From NCBI GenBank assembly GCA_951394045.1, contig OX596001.1, positions 1,240,001-1,304,000 of the forward strand: a DNA stretch of 64,000 nt, in the 5' to 3' direction. Positions 45,305 through 55,900 of the stretch are shown here, one piece after another. The DNA comes from Nitzschia sp. DOCU1. Its lineage: Eukaryota > Bacillariophyta > Bacillariophyceae > Bacillariales > Bacillariaceae. A program made the position numbers and the translations under genes. The notes beneath the pieces were generated by a model. The model did no database searches. It was not told the DNA's origin and saw nothing but the letters and a program-made list of their open reading frames with translations. Each line of letters opens with the position of its first letter. Positions within the stretch are counted from its first letter, which is position 1.

Positions 45305-46477
45305 ATGTTGTTGACAGCATCGCATTGCGCTCCTAGTGCTACTAGACCAATGACTGGACCGGCAATGGCAATGTCGACGTTTAGCAATGATCATCTTGCG
45401 GCAGCAATCGCTGCTGCAGCTGAGATTGCCCGAAACGGTGGGGCATTCGTCTTTAACCCTGAAGAGCTGCTGCTTAAGGCCGCTGCAGGGCAAAGTTCTT
45501 TCCCAAGGAATGTGGAATCGAACAGAGGTCGAGATTCGCCGTCGTCCCTTGATGATGATGACGAAGACGATCATGACGATGACGACGACGAAGAAGATTC
45601 AGAGCGACGCATTGCTCGAAGCCGCGAGCGCAATCGTGAGCACGCTCGACGCACTCGTCTCCGAAAGAAGGCTCAGCTCGAAGCTCTTCAATCGAAAGTG
45701 AAGGGTCTCAAGGCAGAATCGGAAGTTCTGAAGCAGAGCCTCGAGGAATGCAGCCTTGCCAGCATCCTTGTGGGTCTATCCCATAAGGCTGACAAGACAG
45801 AGGACACTGTTACCAAGTCACTCATCAATGTGGCCAGTGCTACAGATTCCTGTGCCAAGGAAGCGGAAGAAATTGTTCAACTATCTGGCGGGAAGCGCAA
45901 GCGATTCATCGTCCCCGACATGGCTGACAAGTCTGCTTCCAACCAGCCCTTGAAGCTGAAGATCAACGGTAAAATCACCTTGATTGGTGGAGGCCGTACT
46001 CATATCAACTGGAAAACTGGACAGTATAGCGATGAAAACGGTGTTCAGAAGCAACTTACTCAGAATCAGCTCGAAAGCCTAAGGTGCGTACGGAGCGGTC
46101 TCACATATACTCTTCGGCCCATGAAACATCTCTTACACCATTACTTTCCTACTTTCTATAGACGCGAACGTAATCGAATGCATGCCAAGATGACCCGAGA
46201 CCGAAAGAAGAACTTCATTGCAACCATCGAAAAGACCATTGATGAGCTGGAATCGAACAATGCTCGCATGAAGGACGTTCTAGCTCGAGTCGTCCACACA
46301 CACTTCAAGGGAGCGGAGGCTACGCCAAGTGCCACCAAGGCCATGACGTGCCCTGTGACCCCAGAAAGCGTCGCGATGGTCTCTCCATCGGATGAAGTTC
46401 CTCCCCTCGACGCGGAAGACTCAATGTTTCCGCCAACCAAGAAGTTCCGCCACGGCTTCACCATGTCCTCGGCTTGA
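45305..46477 (+). CDS. bZIP transcription factor with two basic regions, 364 residues
   Basis: ATG 45305; the coding sequence is 45305-46083 joined to 46162-46477. After an Ala-rich start and an acidic block (DDDDEDDHDDDDDEE), residues ~100-150 form a bZIP: basic region RERNREHARRTRLRKK (N-x7-R pattern) and heptads LEALQSKVKGLKAESEVLKQ. After the intron, a second basic region, RRERNRMHAKMTRDRKKNFI, is followed by a short leucine-zipper-like helix (IEKTIDELESNNARMKDVL). The intron 46084-46161 (78 nt, GTGCGT..TATAG) is a multiple of three without a stop, so an unspliced form adds 26 residues and stays in frame, just before the second basic region. A nuclear DNA-binding role is inferred from the fold. 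Confidence 0.85.
   Translation: MLLTASHCAPSATRPMTGPAMAMSTFSNDHLAAAIAAAAEIARNGGAFVFNPEELLLKAAAGQSSFPRNVESNRGRDSPSSLDDDDEDDHDDDDDEEDSERRIARSRERNREHARRTRLRKKAQLEALQSKVKGLKAESEVLKQSLEECSLASILVGLSHKADKTEDTVTKSLINVASATDSCAKEAEEIVQLSGGKRKRFIVPDMADKSASNQPLKLKINGKITLIGGGRTHINWKTGQYSDENGVQKQLTQNQLESLRCVRSGLTYTLRPMKHLLHHYFPTFYRRERNRMHAKMTRDRKKNFIATIEKTIDELESNNARMKDVLARVVHTHFKGAEATPSATKAMTCPVTPESVAMVSPSDEVPPLDAEDSMFPPTKKFRHGFTMSSA
46084..46161 (+). other. 78-nt stopless intron, length divisible by three
   Basis: The GTGCGT donor and TTCTATAG acceptor join AG|A to give SLR-RERNRMHAKM, restoring the conserved basic region. Retention would keep the frame. Confidence 0.7.
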
Positions 46478-48274
46478 GCTTTGCCAGTTCTCTTGCTGCT
46501 AACACCATTCAAGAACGTGGTCGTTACTATTGTGAGCTCCGTATCAGAGAGCTTGTTTCCGGGGGTTCCAATCCATCCTGTGGAAACAACTACCCACGCA
46601 TCGCCGCACTTCCCACTACTCCAGTTCGATTCTATGTTGCTCCCTCCCTCTCCTGACAAAATGTGACGACGACCAGCACAGCACACAAACAACATAGTTG
46701 AGAATGAATCCTTGAGACCTTTTAAGCGTGATCTCGATGTGGATCATTCCCACTGACGCTTCTACTACGACAACTGCAGGCCTCCCTTCCAACGCCCCTT
46801 TCCATGGCAAGCAGAGCAAAGCAACTTTTTCTATGGTATTTCTTTCCCCACCCCTTTAGGATCCCTAACGAAGAAGTATAGCTTTCATCACTACGAAACA
46901 AGTCTATTACTTTTTCTTACTATCATAGTAGCTTCTTGGCGAAGATTCATCCCAAAGATCTCGCCGAAAACGTTCCGACAAACGTCAGTTGGTGTTGTTC
47001 TATTGAAAAAGAAGGGTAGGGTTCTGATTTTCATCTCTACCGAAGAAGAAACCAAGAACTATTCTTCTTCCTGCTTATTTTCAAAGAGTATCTTTTGCTA
47101 TATCGAAATAATCCGTCGTCGCATGAATGGATGACATCATGTTAATGCCTTCTCTTTGTGAGATTGCATTCTTTAGAGTGATGCCTGACAGAAAGTGTCA
47201 ACCGTTCGCAATTCTAGAGGGTTCGCGGGGCAACACAGCGGTAGGATAGCTACTACCGGTAGGTAACTGCTGTTGCTTGCCTCCCGTCTCCCATGATTAG
47301 GTTACCTCTACCGGTAGTTAGGATAGTCGCATCACGTCTCTCCCCATCATCGTCGACATTCGTCATTCTTTGTTTTGCTATGCATTTCCAGTGTTCGTCT
47401 TCTTGAGTTGGTCATTGTTCTTGTCCCCGCTTCTTCCAAAAAAACAATGCTGGAAAGTTCGGTGCACGTTGTGATTGGCACTTGCCAGGCTGCATATCCA
47501 ATAAAATCTCCTTCCGACGATTCGTGACCCAATCATCGATTAGCATGATTGGATCTCTGACGCCGATTTTGATGGGTCGCTTCTCCTTCCGTAGGTATCC
47601 AACGGCAGCAGCCTACGTGAAACCATCCATTCCTGAGATGCAATGACGTATGCGGACGTCACGGAATTCCCAATGCTGACGTTTTTCGTTTGTGTGGATG
47701 GCGGGCGCGCCGTGAATTCGCCGGATTCCCCCTTCCCCCCTGTGCCCCCCCCCCCCCCCAAAAAAGGGATGATGACGCCATCCACGTCGTCATCCGTCAC
47801 GCACTTTCTCCATGTGTGATGGGGTGGCAGAGGCGAAGTTGATGATGGTTTTATTGTTCCACGAGGAGAGAGACATCATCACCATTGACACAAATGTCCT
47901 TGTCAAGGACTTGTGTTTGTTGACGACGACGCCGTTTCGTCTAGCGTTTCATCCCCGCCGTTTCACTTTTCTGGAATGGCGGCAAGTTTTGCAAGTCGTG
48001 GTTGGAAGCAAGTTTTGTGAATTTCGCTTCCACGATGGATGGTGATGGACCAACGACGGTGACGACAAACCGTGTCAGCCGCCGTTTCCAAGAAAACGGT
48101 TCTTTCTGTTTTTTCCCTTGACAATAACGTTGAGAGACTGGTTGGAAACGTTTGCGTTTCTGTTTTTCGGCTCGTGTCGTGGAACAAAGAGTGGATGATA
48201 TCCCATCGCATGCCTTTCAAGATACGTTCATAGTTTTGCCGGGCAACGCGTCCTTCTTTCAACAAGTTAGCACC
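46478..48274. other. Intergenic, no supported gene
   Basis: 1.8 kb. It contains two CTACCGGTAG palindromes (47253-47262, 47309-47318), a long C run near 47747-47759, and a cluster of TGACGT-like sites at 47644-47779. Minus-strand frames at 47347-47800 lack family features. Confidence 0.5.
47644..47779. promoter_or_regulatory. Cluster of TGACGT/ACGTCA/TGACGC sites
   Basis: TGACGT at 47644 and 47677, ACGTCA at 47656, TGACGC at 47774, and further GTCA-CG cores nearby. This combination resembles the CO2/cAMP-responsive elements described for diatom carbonic anhydrase promoters, bound by bZIP factors. It is ~500-630 bp upstream of the tetraspan gene at 48275. Function is inferred. Confidence 0.35.
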
Positions 48275-49705
48275 ATGGCGAGTCGCCGTGAGCACGATGA
48301 TGAAGATTCTTCTTCGTCGTCTGCTTGTTCTTCCAAAGCCTCTCGAAGCAGCATGCATACGGCTACAACGACGAACACTGCTGTTGGCGAGCAAGAGAGA
48401 GTGGCCTTGGTGGAATCCTCCAAGGCTCGTAATCGTTGCATTAGGTACGTGTGTGCTGTTGTGTGCTATGATAGCTTGGATGGATGCTGATTGACAAAAA
48501 TGAAATCTCACCATTGTGCTCTTTCTTTATCCTCTAGTTGGTTGATTATGGTTCTGGGGCTGTTTGGAATGGCTTGTGGAGTCTATTCGACGCTTTCGTG
48601 CGAGTGGTTTGCGTGGACTCCCCTGGACGAAGACGAGGCTTGGGGTGTCTTTGCGATTGACGCCACTGCGAATCAAGCGGAAAGTGTGGGTCTCTTTCGT
48701 TACCAGCATTTCCATCAAGACAAGAACGCAATGGAAAATACCACACGAGCATTCTTTTTTCTTGGCTCGGTTTCTTCTTGCCAGCTTTATTCGGATCAAG
48801 GCGACGATTGGCTGCTAATTTCTCGGTCGACAGATCACTGGATGTTTACAGCGCAACTATGCTGGGTCGTTGCTACGGCTTTGGCAGCGTTATCCACAGT
48901 GGCAATTTTATGTCGGTGCTTTGCTTGCTTGCGAAGATACTGCTTGTGCTGCTGTTCTTCTTGTCGTTGTGCTTCTTCCGTCGACGAACCACCCGGCAAG
49001 AAGGTATCCTGCTGTACATCTTGTGGTTTTCTTTTGGCCAGTGGATTGCAGGCTGCATCATGCTTGGCCTCGACTGCCTTGTGTGGCGGCTACGATTTCT
49101 GGGAATGTCCATGGCTTCAAGGCGCACATGCGAGTGCAGGTGCGGCTTGGTTTTATCTTCTGTGTTGGCTGCTTTGCATGTGCGCATACCGTCTCGTCGA
49201 CCCCAGAAGCTCGTTAGTGACCGTCAATCACTACCATCATTATCATCACCGTCACCACAATCATGATCGCCATCGTCATCATGAAGAAGAAGAAAAGCAC
49301 GAGGAAGACGAAGATTTGGAAGCCGCGGCTCTAGAACGCCAGACACAACAGCGTCGAGAAAAAATGTCTGCCGAAGAGTTGTTGGGCACTGATGACCCAG
49401 TCATTCATCGTGCGGTTGGTCAAAAGGCAGTGGCAATCCGAGAATTTGCAGTGGCACAACCCATGGTGGAAGATGACGACGAAGATGAATTGGACGACGA
49501 CGAAGTTCTTGCACCACCACCTCCATCCGTAAGAAATACGACTACTACCACCGTGGAAGGTGAAGAGGAGAGTCATATGAGCCGAGGAGGCCGTTCCTGG
49601 AGAACAGACGACTCCTCTCAAGCTACACCCAAGGCCAAATCTTACGGCCGCGCCTCCTATACAAACACCCCGACCACTACTACTACTACAACTCTTGAAC
49701 CTTGA
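48275..49705 (+). CDS. Four-TM membrane protein with His-rich acidic tail, 445 residues
   Basis: Coding: 48275-48444 joined to 48538-49705. The intron 48445-48537 (93 nt, GTACGT..CTCTAG) joins RNRCI-S-WLIMVLG. Four hydrophobic segments: WLIMVLGLFGMACGVYST; FTAQLCWVVATALAALSTVA; a Cys-rich third (CGFLLASGLQAASCLAS); AAWFYLLCWLLCMCAYRLV. The first TM is followed by a large loop with SCEWFAW, and a second loop contains YDFWECPW; this tetraspan layout is claudin-like, but no family match is claimed. A cytoplasmic cluster of Cys follows TM2 (CLCCCSSCRC). The tail opens with HYHHYHHRHHNHDRHRHH, then Glu/Asp-rich and Thr-rich stretches. The His run could bind metal ions (inference). The short first exon is Ser-rich, MASRREHDDEDSSSSS. 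Confidence 0.7.
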
Positions 49706-49940
49706 TAAATTAAGCGCGGTGTTCGAACAAGAGCCGGTACCATATCTGGCGGGGGGCTTGCTGTTGTTTATTCAAAAAGGTCCTGTTTCATCCCGCTCGT
49801 CTATTTTCCCCCTTCACTCAGAATACTCTAGTAGGATTGCATTAGAGAAAGGTTATATTGATTGTACCGTAGACCCAGCTGCATTCGCTATCGCTGACGG
49901 TGCCTACCGTGAGCTAGCACAAGGCTATAAAATGATTGAA
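49698..49940 (+). pseudogene. Possible myosin-head fragment
   Basis: The reading AGGLLLFIQ..FPLHSEYSSR.. then DPAAFAIADGAYRELAQG resembles the start of a myosin motor domain (G-x-(I/V)LIAVNP.. and PHxFAIADxAYR), in the right order, but the following P-loop GESGAGKT is absent and no other myosin part is nearby. Weak. Confidence 0.25.
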
Positions 49941-50488
49941 ACTACTAGGTATATCTTCAGCCGGGGCTTTTTGATCCTGTTGGCTAGTAGTAGGAGATGG
50001 AACGGTACTAGTTGGGCGCCAAAATGCTGCATTTGTCGGCTTACTTGTTCGCACAAAGAAGGAAGGCAATGAAAAGCAAGAGGACAAAGAGTCACGACGA
50101 CATTCGGTCGCCCACAAAGAGCAACAATTCGGATTCGTAGCGTTGCAGATCCCGCCAGTTATCCTGCTGGACCCAGCAGGATGCAGGCCAAGATAGCAAC
50201 AAGAAGAACGAAAAGATTGGGCCGGATGATTGCACCGGATACGATAGCTCTTTAGGGATAGTGCAATTCATCGCGTCGCCGCCACCAAACAGAAGTTCGT
50301 CGGATTGTCCACCGGGCATTGGAATTGTGATCTTGGTCATTGAGGTTTTGTCAAAGTGCAAGAGAATCAAACCATAGTGAGGTATTTGGACTTAAAGGAG
50401 CGGGTAGAGAACACATGACATACTATCGGTAGAACTCTTAAAAATACACACTTTGACTATCGTGATAGCACTTTACTACTACTACCAG
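49941..50488. other. Intergenic, no supported gene
   Basis: Short open frames only. Left flank of the DIRS-like element. Confidence 0.5.
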
Positions 50489-50606
50489 GTTTAGAACAAC
50501 AATAACTCACACGAAAGATGGTGGTCTAGTGGTACGTCCTCTACCACGCAGACCCCAAAAGGACCAGTCAAGACCTCGTGAGGGCATCCGTCACTCAGTG
50601 CCCCCC
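50489..50606. repeat. 118-bp terminal repeat, outer copy
   Basis: Identical by eye to 50858-50975, starting GTTTAGAACAACAATAACTC and ending in a C run. It contains GGTGGTCTAGTGGTA, which resembles a tRNA A-box, but there is no B-box or cloverleaf. Confidence 0.9.
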
Positions 50607-50857
50607 GAGGGAGGTCGACTTCAGGGTGGGTGGGTGGGAAATTTAAAAACTAGCTAGGGATTCGAATAGTAGCTGTTTTCGTCTGTCGTTTTCCAAAAAG
50701 AATGTCTGTTTGGGCCAGACTTTCTTTTTGTTTTCCTTCACTTCATGACTACCACTTCGGCTTTGCACTTCGGGTCGCCTCGTTCGCACTTCGTTTCGGG
50801 GGATCTTCTGGTTCGTCCTGTCGCCGTGAACCTGCCGATTGGGTGGGCAAGCGGACA

Positions 50858-50975
50858 GTTTAGAACAACAATAACTCACACGAAAGATGGTGGTCTAGTG
50901 GTACGTCCTCTACCACGCAGACCCCAAAAGGACCAGTCAAGACCTCGTGAGGGCATCCGTCACTCAGTGCCCCCC
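50858..50975. repeat. 118-bp terminal repeat, inner copy
   Basis: Identical to the outer copy and separated from it by 251 bp of unrelated sequence. The layout repeat-spacer-repeat at the 3' side of the ORFs matches the B1-A2-B2 end of split-direct-repeat (Ngaro/PAT-type) elements. Confidence 0.9.
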
Positions 50976-51073
50976 CTCGCCTCTCCATTCCTCCTTTTGT
51001 TGTTTCCAATCTTCTCTGTCCTTGTTCCAATTGTCTGGTGCCCATCATCTTGGGTCGGTCCAAATATTTTTCA

Positions 51074-51332
51074 ACATTTGATCCAAATAAATATTTGTTC
51101 GAATAATTATTTGGATTCGCAGCCCAAATGAATATTTGGGATCCAAATAAATATTTCAGCTCAAATAAATATTTGGGATCTGCGGATGTTGATCCAAATA
51201 AATATTTCAGCCCAAATGAATATTCGGGATCCAAATAAATATTTCGGCTCAAATAAATATTTGGGATCTGCGGATGTTGATCCAAATAAATATTTCACCC
51301 AAATAAATATTTGGGATCTGTGGATGTTGATC
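51074..51332. repeat. AT-rich hairpin minisatellite between the recombinase stop and the 118-bp repeat
   Basis: Units of ~39-51 bp start GATCCAAATAAATATTT at about 51139, 51190, 51229 and 51280; an earlier, diverged unit starts at 51074. Most contain the opposed halves CCAAATA..TATTTGGGATC, so each can form a stem. It lies in the 3' untranslated part of the element. Confidence 0.85.
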
Positions 51333-51402
51333 CTCCAACAACCTTTCCAACACATTATCCAACATCCTCCCATTACCCCCTTGCCCCGAGACGAAGTCTT
51401 GA

Positions 51403-52908
51403 TTACATACAATAGAGCGTGAGGCGTACACGGTCCCGAAGGTTCCATTCGCGGTAGATCACATCAATCTTTTCTCCAGCACGCTTGAGACGCCACCGAG
51501 CATGCTCGTACATCTGATCTTTTCCGGCCTTGCGGAAACGGTAGGTGCCCATTGACCCGCCACGGGTAGATTGGGATCGAGCACCACGGCGGTAACAGTG
51601 AAGACTCCAAAATTTGTCCTCGAGACGGTTGCCAGGGGTGTTGGTAAATGCACCGAGAAACGGGTCGCCATTGGAACGCTGTCGACGTAGGCTGGGATAC
51701 AAATATGTCTCGCGAAAGAACTTGGACGTCCAACGTGTACCGTCAAGATGGCAGAAGAGGGGCCCTTGGTGCGCAATGCAACATGCCGTCACGCGTCGCC
51801 ACCAGCAGCCCAAGCGAAAACCACTGAGTGTCTCCCAGGCCATCACAACATCAGCACGGTGCGTTCGGGACCCTTTGGTCTCCGGTTGTAGATTGTAAAT
51901 GAGACAACCAACATTAGCAGGGAGATCATGGGTAGCCCCTTTGCCAGGCGGGATAGCCACAACATCCTCAAAGTTGAGGCTAAAGGTTTCCGAAGAACGC
52001 AGCCACCCAAGCCATAAAGTGAGGTTGCAAAGGCCAGCCATCGCCAGAAAACGGCGTTTCAATGGGTCCGTCGTCTGAAGAAAGAGACCATCAAGTTCAT
52101 GGTCAAAGTAGCGGACCTGGCGGTCAAGAAGGGCTACTGCAGGTGTTGAATTGTTGCCAATGCGGGAGCTCATACCGGTTGCAAACCAAGTGTACGCGAG
52201 TGTATCTGTGGCCCGACAACGAGGCGAGCACAGGATCCGCTTCTCTCGAGTGGAATAGGCTTGGTCAGGGTGGGATAACATCATATCCCATGCCATGTAT
52301 TGTCCGGCGGCGGCGCGAAACTGGCGGATCGTGGCAAAAGCCACCTGAACAGCGTCAAGCTGATCTTTGCGTCGTTGGGCACCGGAACGGAGGCTGTATG
52401 CTTCTTGCAACCACATCAATGGTATTGCCGAACTTCGGGGCGGCCGGTCCAGTTTGGTACGGGGTAAAATAACAACTCCGTAATCCTGCTCAAAGCGCCG
52501 GATAGTCATGAGCTTACTTTGGTAAGCTTTGTGAGTATCCATGCCCCACGCATGGACCATGTCGAGGATCCGGACTCGTTCTAAACACAGTTTCCTCCAA
52601 TCATCAGGGTCGGTTAATTCGCGGCCGACGATGGAACGAACGGTACAGGCCTCGCAGATGAAATTAGGCCATTCGGTAATCGAGAGAGGGAAATGTAGGC
52701 CCCCTGACTTGGCGCGTCGAGTGTAAAACGGATCGCCTACTCGAAAGCATTCTCGGTGATACACCGTGTTGCAGGGGACCATTCTCCGCCCTTCATCTGT
52801 CAAAAAACCATGGCGACGAAAGCAACATTCCAGTATCACTTCATTCTTGCAAATGGTGCGGCGGCAACCTGCGCATTGCATCAGCCTGTGTCCGGTGGGC
52901 TCGTTCAA
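51403..52908 (-). CDS. Tyrosine recombinase with N-terminal zinc finger (DIRS-like ORF3), 501 residues
   Basis: This enzyme integrates the circular cDNA of DIRS-like elements. Catalytic residues: R304 in WLGWLRSSETFS, K345 in PETKGSR, H437-x-x-R440 in SLHCYRRGARS, W472 in EHARWRL (box H/W position) and nucleophile Y485 in DVIYREW. The spacing is that of the family. The first ~90 residues form a Cys/His-rich module: CAGCRRTIC, ECC, VPCNTVYHRECF, FICEAC, resembling a PHD/RING-type fold; a zinc finger here is not part of the standard recombinase. Its ORF overlaps the end of the RT ORF by 68 bp in another frame. No damage is seen. I took the start at the first Met after the upstream stop; TTG/GTG starts were not considered. 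Confidence 0.85.
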   Translation of the reverse strand: MNEPTGHRLMQCAGCRRTICKNEVILECCFRRHGFLTDEGRRMVPCNTVYHRECFRVGDPFYTRRAKSGGLHFPLSITEWPNFICEACTVRSIVGRELTDPDDWRKLCLERVRILDMVHAWGMDTHKAYQSKLMTIRRFEQDYGVVILPRTKLDRPPRSSAIPLMWLQEAYSLRSGAQRRKDQLDAVQVAFATIRQFRAAAGQYMAWDMMLSHPDQAYSTREKRILCSPRCRATDTLAYTWFATGMSSRIGNNSTPAVALLDRQVRYFDHELDGLFLQTTDPLKRRFLAMAGLCNLTLWLGWLRSSETFSLNFEDVVAIPPGKGATHDLPANVGCLIYNLQPETKGSRTHRADVVMAWETLSGFRLGCWWRRVTACCIAHQGPLFCHLDGTRWTSKFFRETYLYPSLRRQRSNGDPFLGAFTNTPGNRLEDKFWSLHCYRRGARSQSTRGGSMGTYRFRKAGKDQMYEHARWRLKRAGEKIDVIYREWNLRDRVRLTLYCM

Positions 52909-55900
52909 ATCTGGAAAAGGTAAGCATGTCCAGCCTAGGCGTAGGAAATAAAGGAACGTGAGGCAGCAGATAAATCACCACAAACGGGATAGGTAGGACT
53001 GGCGGGAATCGCAACGTCGTTTCGCTGGGCTTGATGATAGTTACTTCTTGGAGAAAGCGAGAAAGGCCAAACCAAAAAGACGGCACAACTCGTGGCACGA
53101 AGAAAAGAGCAGACGTAGTCCTTGGCACTTCAACCCAGGTTTCCAACATGAACGTCAAGGCTTGTCGAGCTAATTCGGGTGGGGGAAACCATACATTCAG
53201 ATTCCCAAACATCGGCTGGGCATCCCATTTTGCATCCCAAGGTTGGTATCGCCATGAATGCAGATCCAAACCAAGATGGCACAGAATATTCCGAACTAGG
53301 AGGGGGTCGAAAGGGAGAGGGTCAAATACATGGGCGGTCAGGTTGGCAACATTGTTTGAGTTGAAAGGGGACAGCCATACGCCACGACTTAAACCGTCCG
53401 TGCCCTGGATTATCATGGTAAGCCCCGGAACATGTACAACTTGGAGGGAGCACTCCAGTTGTAGTTCTAGTAGTCGGATTTCCTCAATCAGCCCAAGCAG
53501 GGGAGCGTGTGGAGTAGTGCCGGAGGCGGCAATCCAGTAGGTCAGGGTGTTATCGGTGAAATAAAATATGGTTGTGCCTCTCACGGACTCCCGTCCTTCT
53601 GCCATTAGGGCCAACAAAGTGAGCCGCAGCGTGTTTAGCTCCTTGTAGTTCGAACTAAAGGAATATATCACGGGGCTCCAGGTACCTTTCCACATCTTCA
53701 GGGGGCGGTCAGGTATGCCGAGGGTGCCTCCAGTGCCCGTTCCACTGCCATCTCCCCAATTTGGTACTAACGTTGCCGATCGCGCTGACCGAGCAAAGCG
53801 TCCAGATGGGAGCAGGAGGAATTCCCGCCACCAAATTAGATCTCGTCGAACCTCTGGTGGAAGCCTTGTATAAGTGTAATACACTGTTGCTCCGGATGAG
53901 TAACCGCAGGGATGTACCACCGAATGTAGGCGCCGGAGTTTAGTATTTCCAAATTTGGCTGGAGTGGCCTCCGCTAAAGACTGCAGCACGCCAGCAACGA
54001 CAGCCAATGCTAAACGAGAGAATTGTCGTCGTGGAGCCGTGCCAAGAAGAAAATCTACCATGGCCAGGGCCCGCTCTCGTTTGGCAATGGGAATTCGAAG
54101 ACAGGGAGTACTTGTGGAGTCAAGAAGGAACCCGCAATATTTTACGACCTGTCGTGGTGGCACCAATTTCTTTGGATGGCAGAGGAGTCCGCAGGAGGTG
54201 ACCGCAGTGTCCAGAAAGAATTTGAGGGCTAGAGCTGTCTTCTCGTACGTTGGGCCATGGATAAGGAAATCGTCCACGTGCACCCATAACAGCACTGCTG
54301 GTCCGTCGGCTGCCACTAGAACGTATCCATATCCGAGGACTGGGTCATAGAGGCCCGTTGGATGAAAGCCGGTCCAGAAACAATTTGCTCTTGCTTGCCC
54401 CTGGAAGACGGAGAAGTTTTCACGGAGCAGTCGAAGGAAGGACAAGCCATATCGGCTCGCCGAGGCCGGAGAGTTCCCTGCTCCCATTGGGAGGCCATGG
54501 TATTGCAAATGAATACCAGTGATGGGATGGACCAAACCAAGGTATGGTCTGTCGTCAGGGTGAGTTGGAAACTGGTAAAAGAATTTACTAGCATCCACCA
54601 CTGCCGAATATTCTCCCGTATACATTCTATCCAGAATGTGAGAAGTACGTGGGAGAATAACCGGATCAGCCCCAACGCTTGCGTTTTGCCCGCCTCGAAG
54701 CATGTTGGCAATAACTCTCCATTGTCCTGGCTGCCCTTCCTTCGGCACCACGAATAAAGGTGCAGTAGTAATTGTCCGCATCCCTTCGTCCGTCGAGCGG
54801 AGGACCTTCAGGTCGACCAGTTCCTCGACAAAAGCCGTTGCTACCTGGGTCTGTTCAGCATCCATTTTTGCATTTGGGTGAATCCCTGGTAAAGGGGGCG
54901 CAAGAAAGTTCATTCGGCTTCCAGTCCTGATTCCTTCCCAATGTTCCCGTGGCCATTCCCACCACAAGAGTTGTAGCTGCTTGGGATCTGGACCAGTGTC
55001 GGAATAATTTCCTCGGTGGATGACGAGAATTTGCCGGCCTTCTTCAATCACTTTGGATGGATTTGGGAACTGGAAAGCTGCTGTATGTAAATTGTCCAAT
55101 CGCTTGCGATACCATTCTCCACCTTCGCGGATGTCGGGCATCTCGTAACTGAATTCAGGTGGTGCGACAGTAGCTTTGGGCCCTCCTTGTGGGCACGTCA
55201 TGGTGCAACTAACAGGTGTGGTAGGCATTGTCGACGGCAGTTTCTCGGAGGAGTCCTGTAATTTCGCCAGAGCCTCGGACAGGTATTCCCAATGGAAGAC
55301 GCTAGTGGTCTCCACTAGGCATCGCCCCTTGAGGTCCCGTGTCGGGGGTACCAATTCTTTTGGTATTCCCACGGCTCGTGCATATTCCTCCAACCCAATC
55401 CGTCGCACTCCAGTCGAAGTCTGGATCCATGACCCTGGCCGACTTGGCATCGGTTCGGTAGGTTCGTAGATTCGTCCTTTGGGCCCCATGCCCTTGCCAT
55501 TCCATACCCTAGTGAGCCCGGGTGGTGTCAAAAGGTTTGACATGGGCCTAGAGTGAAAAGAGCTTGGTTCTATTGCCGGCCATTCCCATTTTCCAGCGTG
55601 TCCTTGAGCCACCCGTATCACCACTAGGCGCACTTGATCGATAGCCCCACCAATTTGAGTTGCATTGAGTACTCGAAATCTGGAGGAATATCCCAGTTCT
55701 TCCCATCGAGTCCGAGATAGCTTCCCCATCGGTCCACTTCCCCAGTTTATTGCCTGCTCTGGCCACATTTCCACAATGGCTGTTGGTCGGTGCGTCTTTG
55801 TTGTAGCTCTGATGAGATTCTCCCATCGAGTCTTATCATGTTGTTGGGTAATGTCCACTCCAAGATGCTCGACTGCCAAGAAGTCAACTGGATGTTGTTC

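Noticed and set aside
50520..50560. tRNA or tRNA-derived SINE in the 118-bp repeats (GGTGGTCTAGTGGTA, A-box-like)
   Set aside because: No B-box and no cloverleaf can be drawn; the sequence is part of the DIRS-like terminal repeat.
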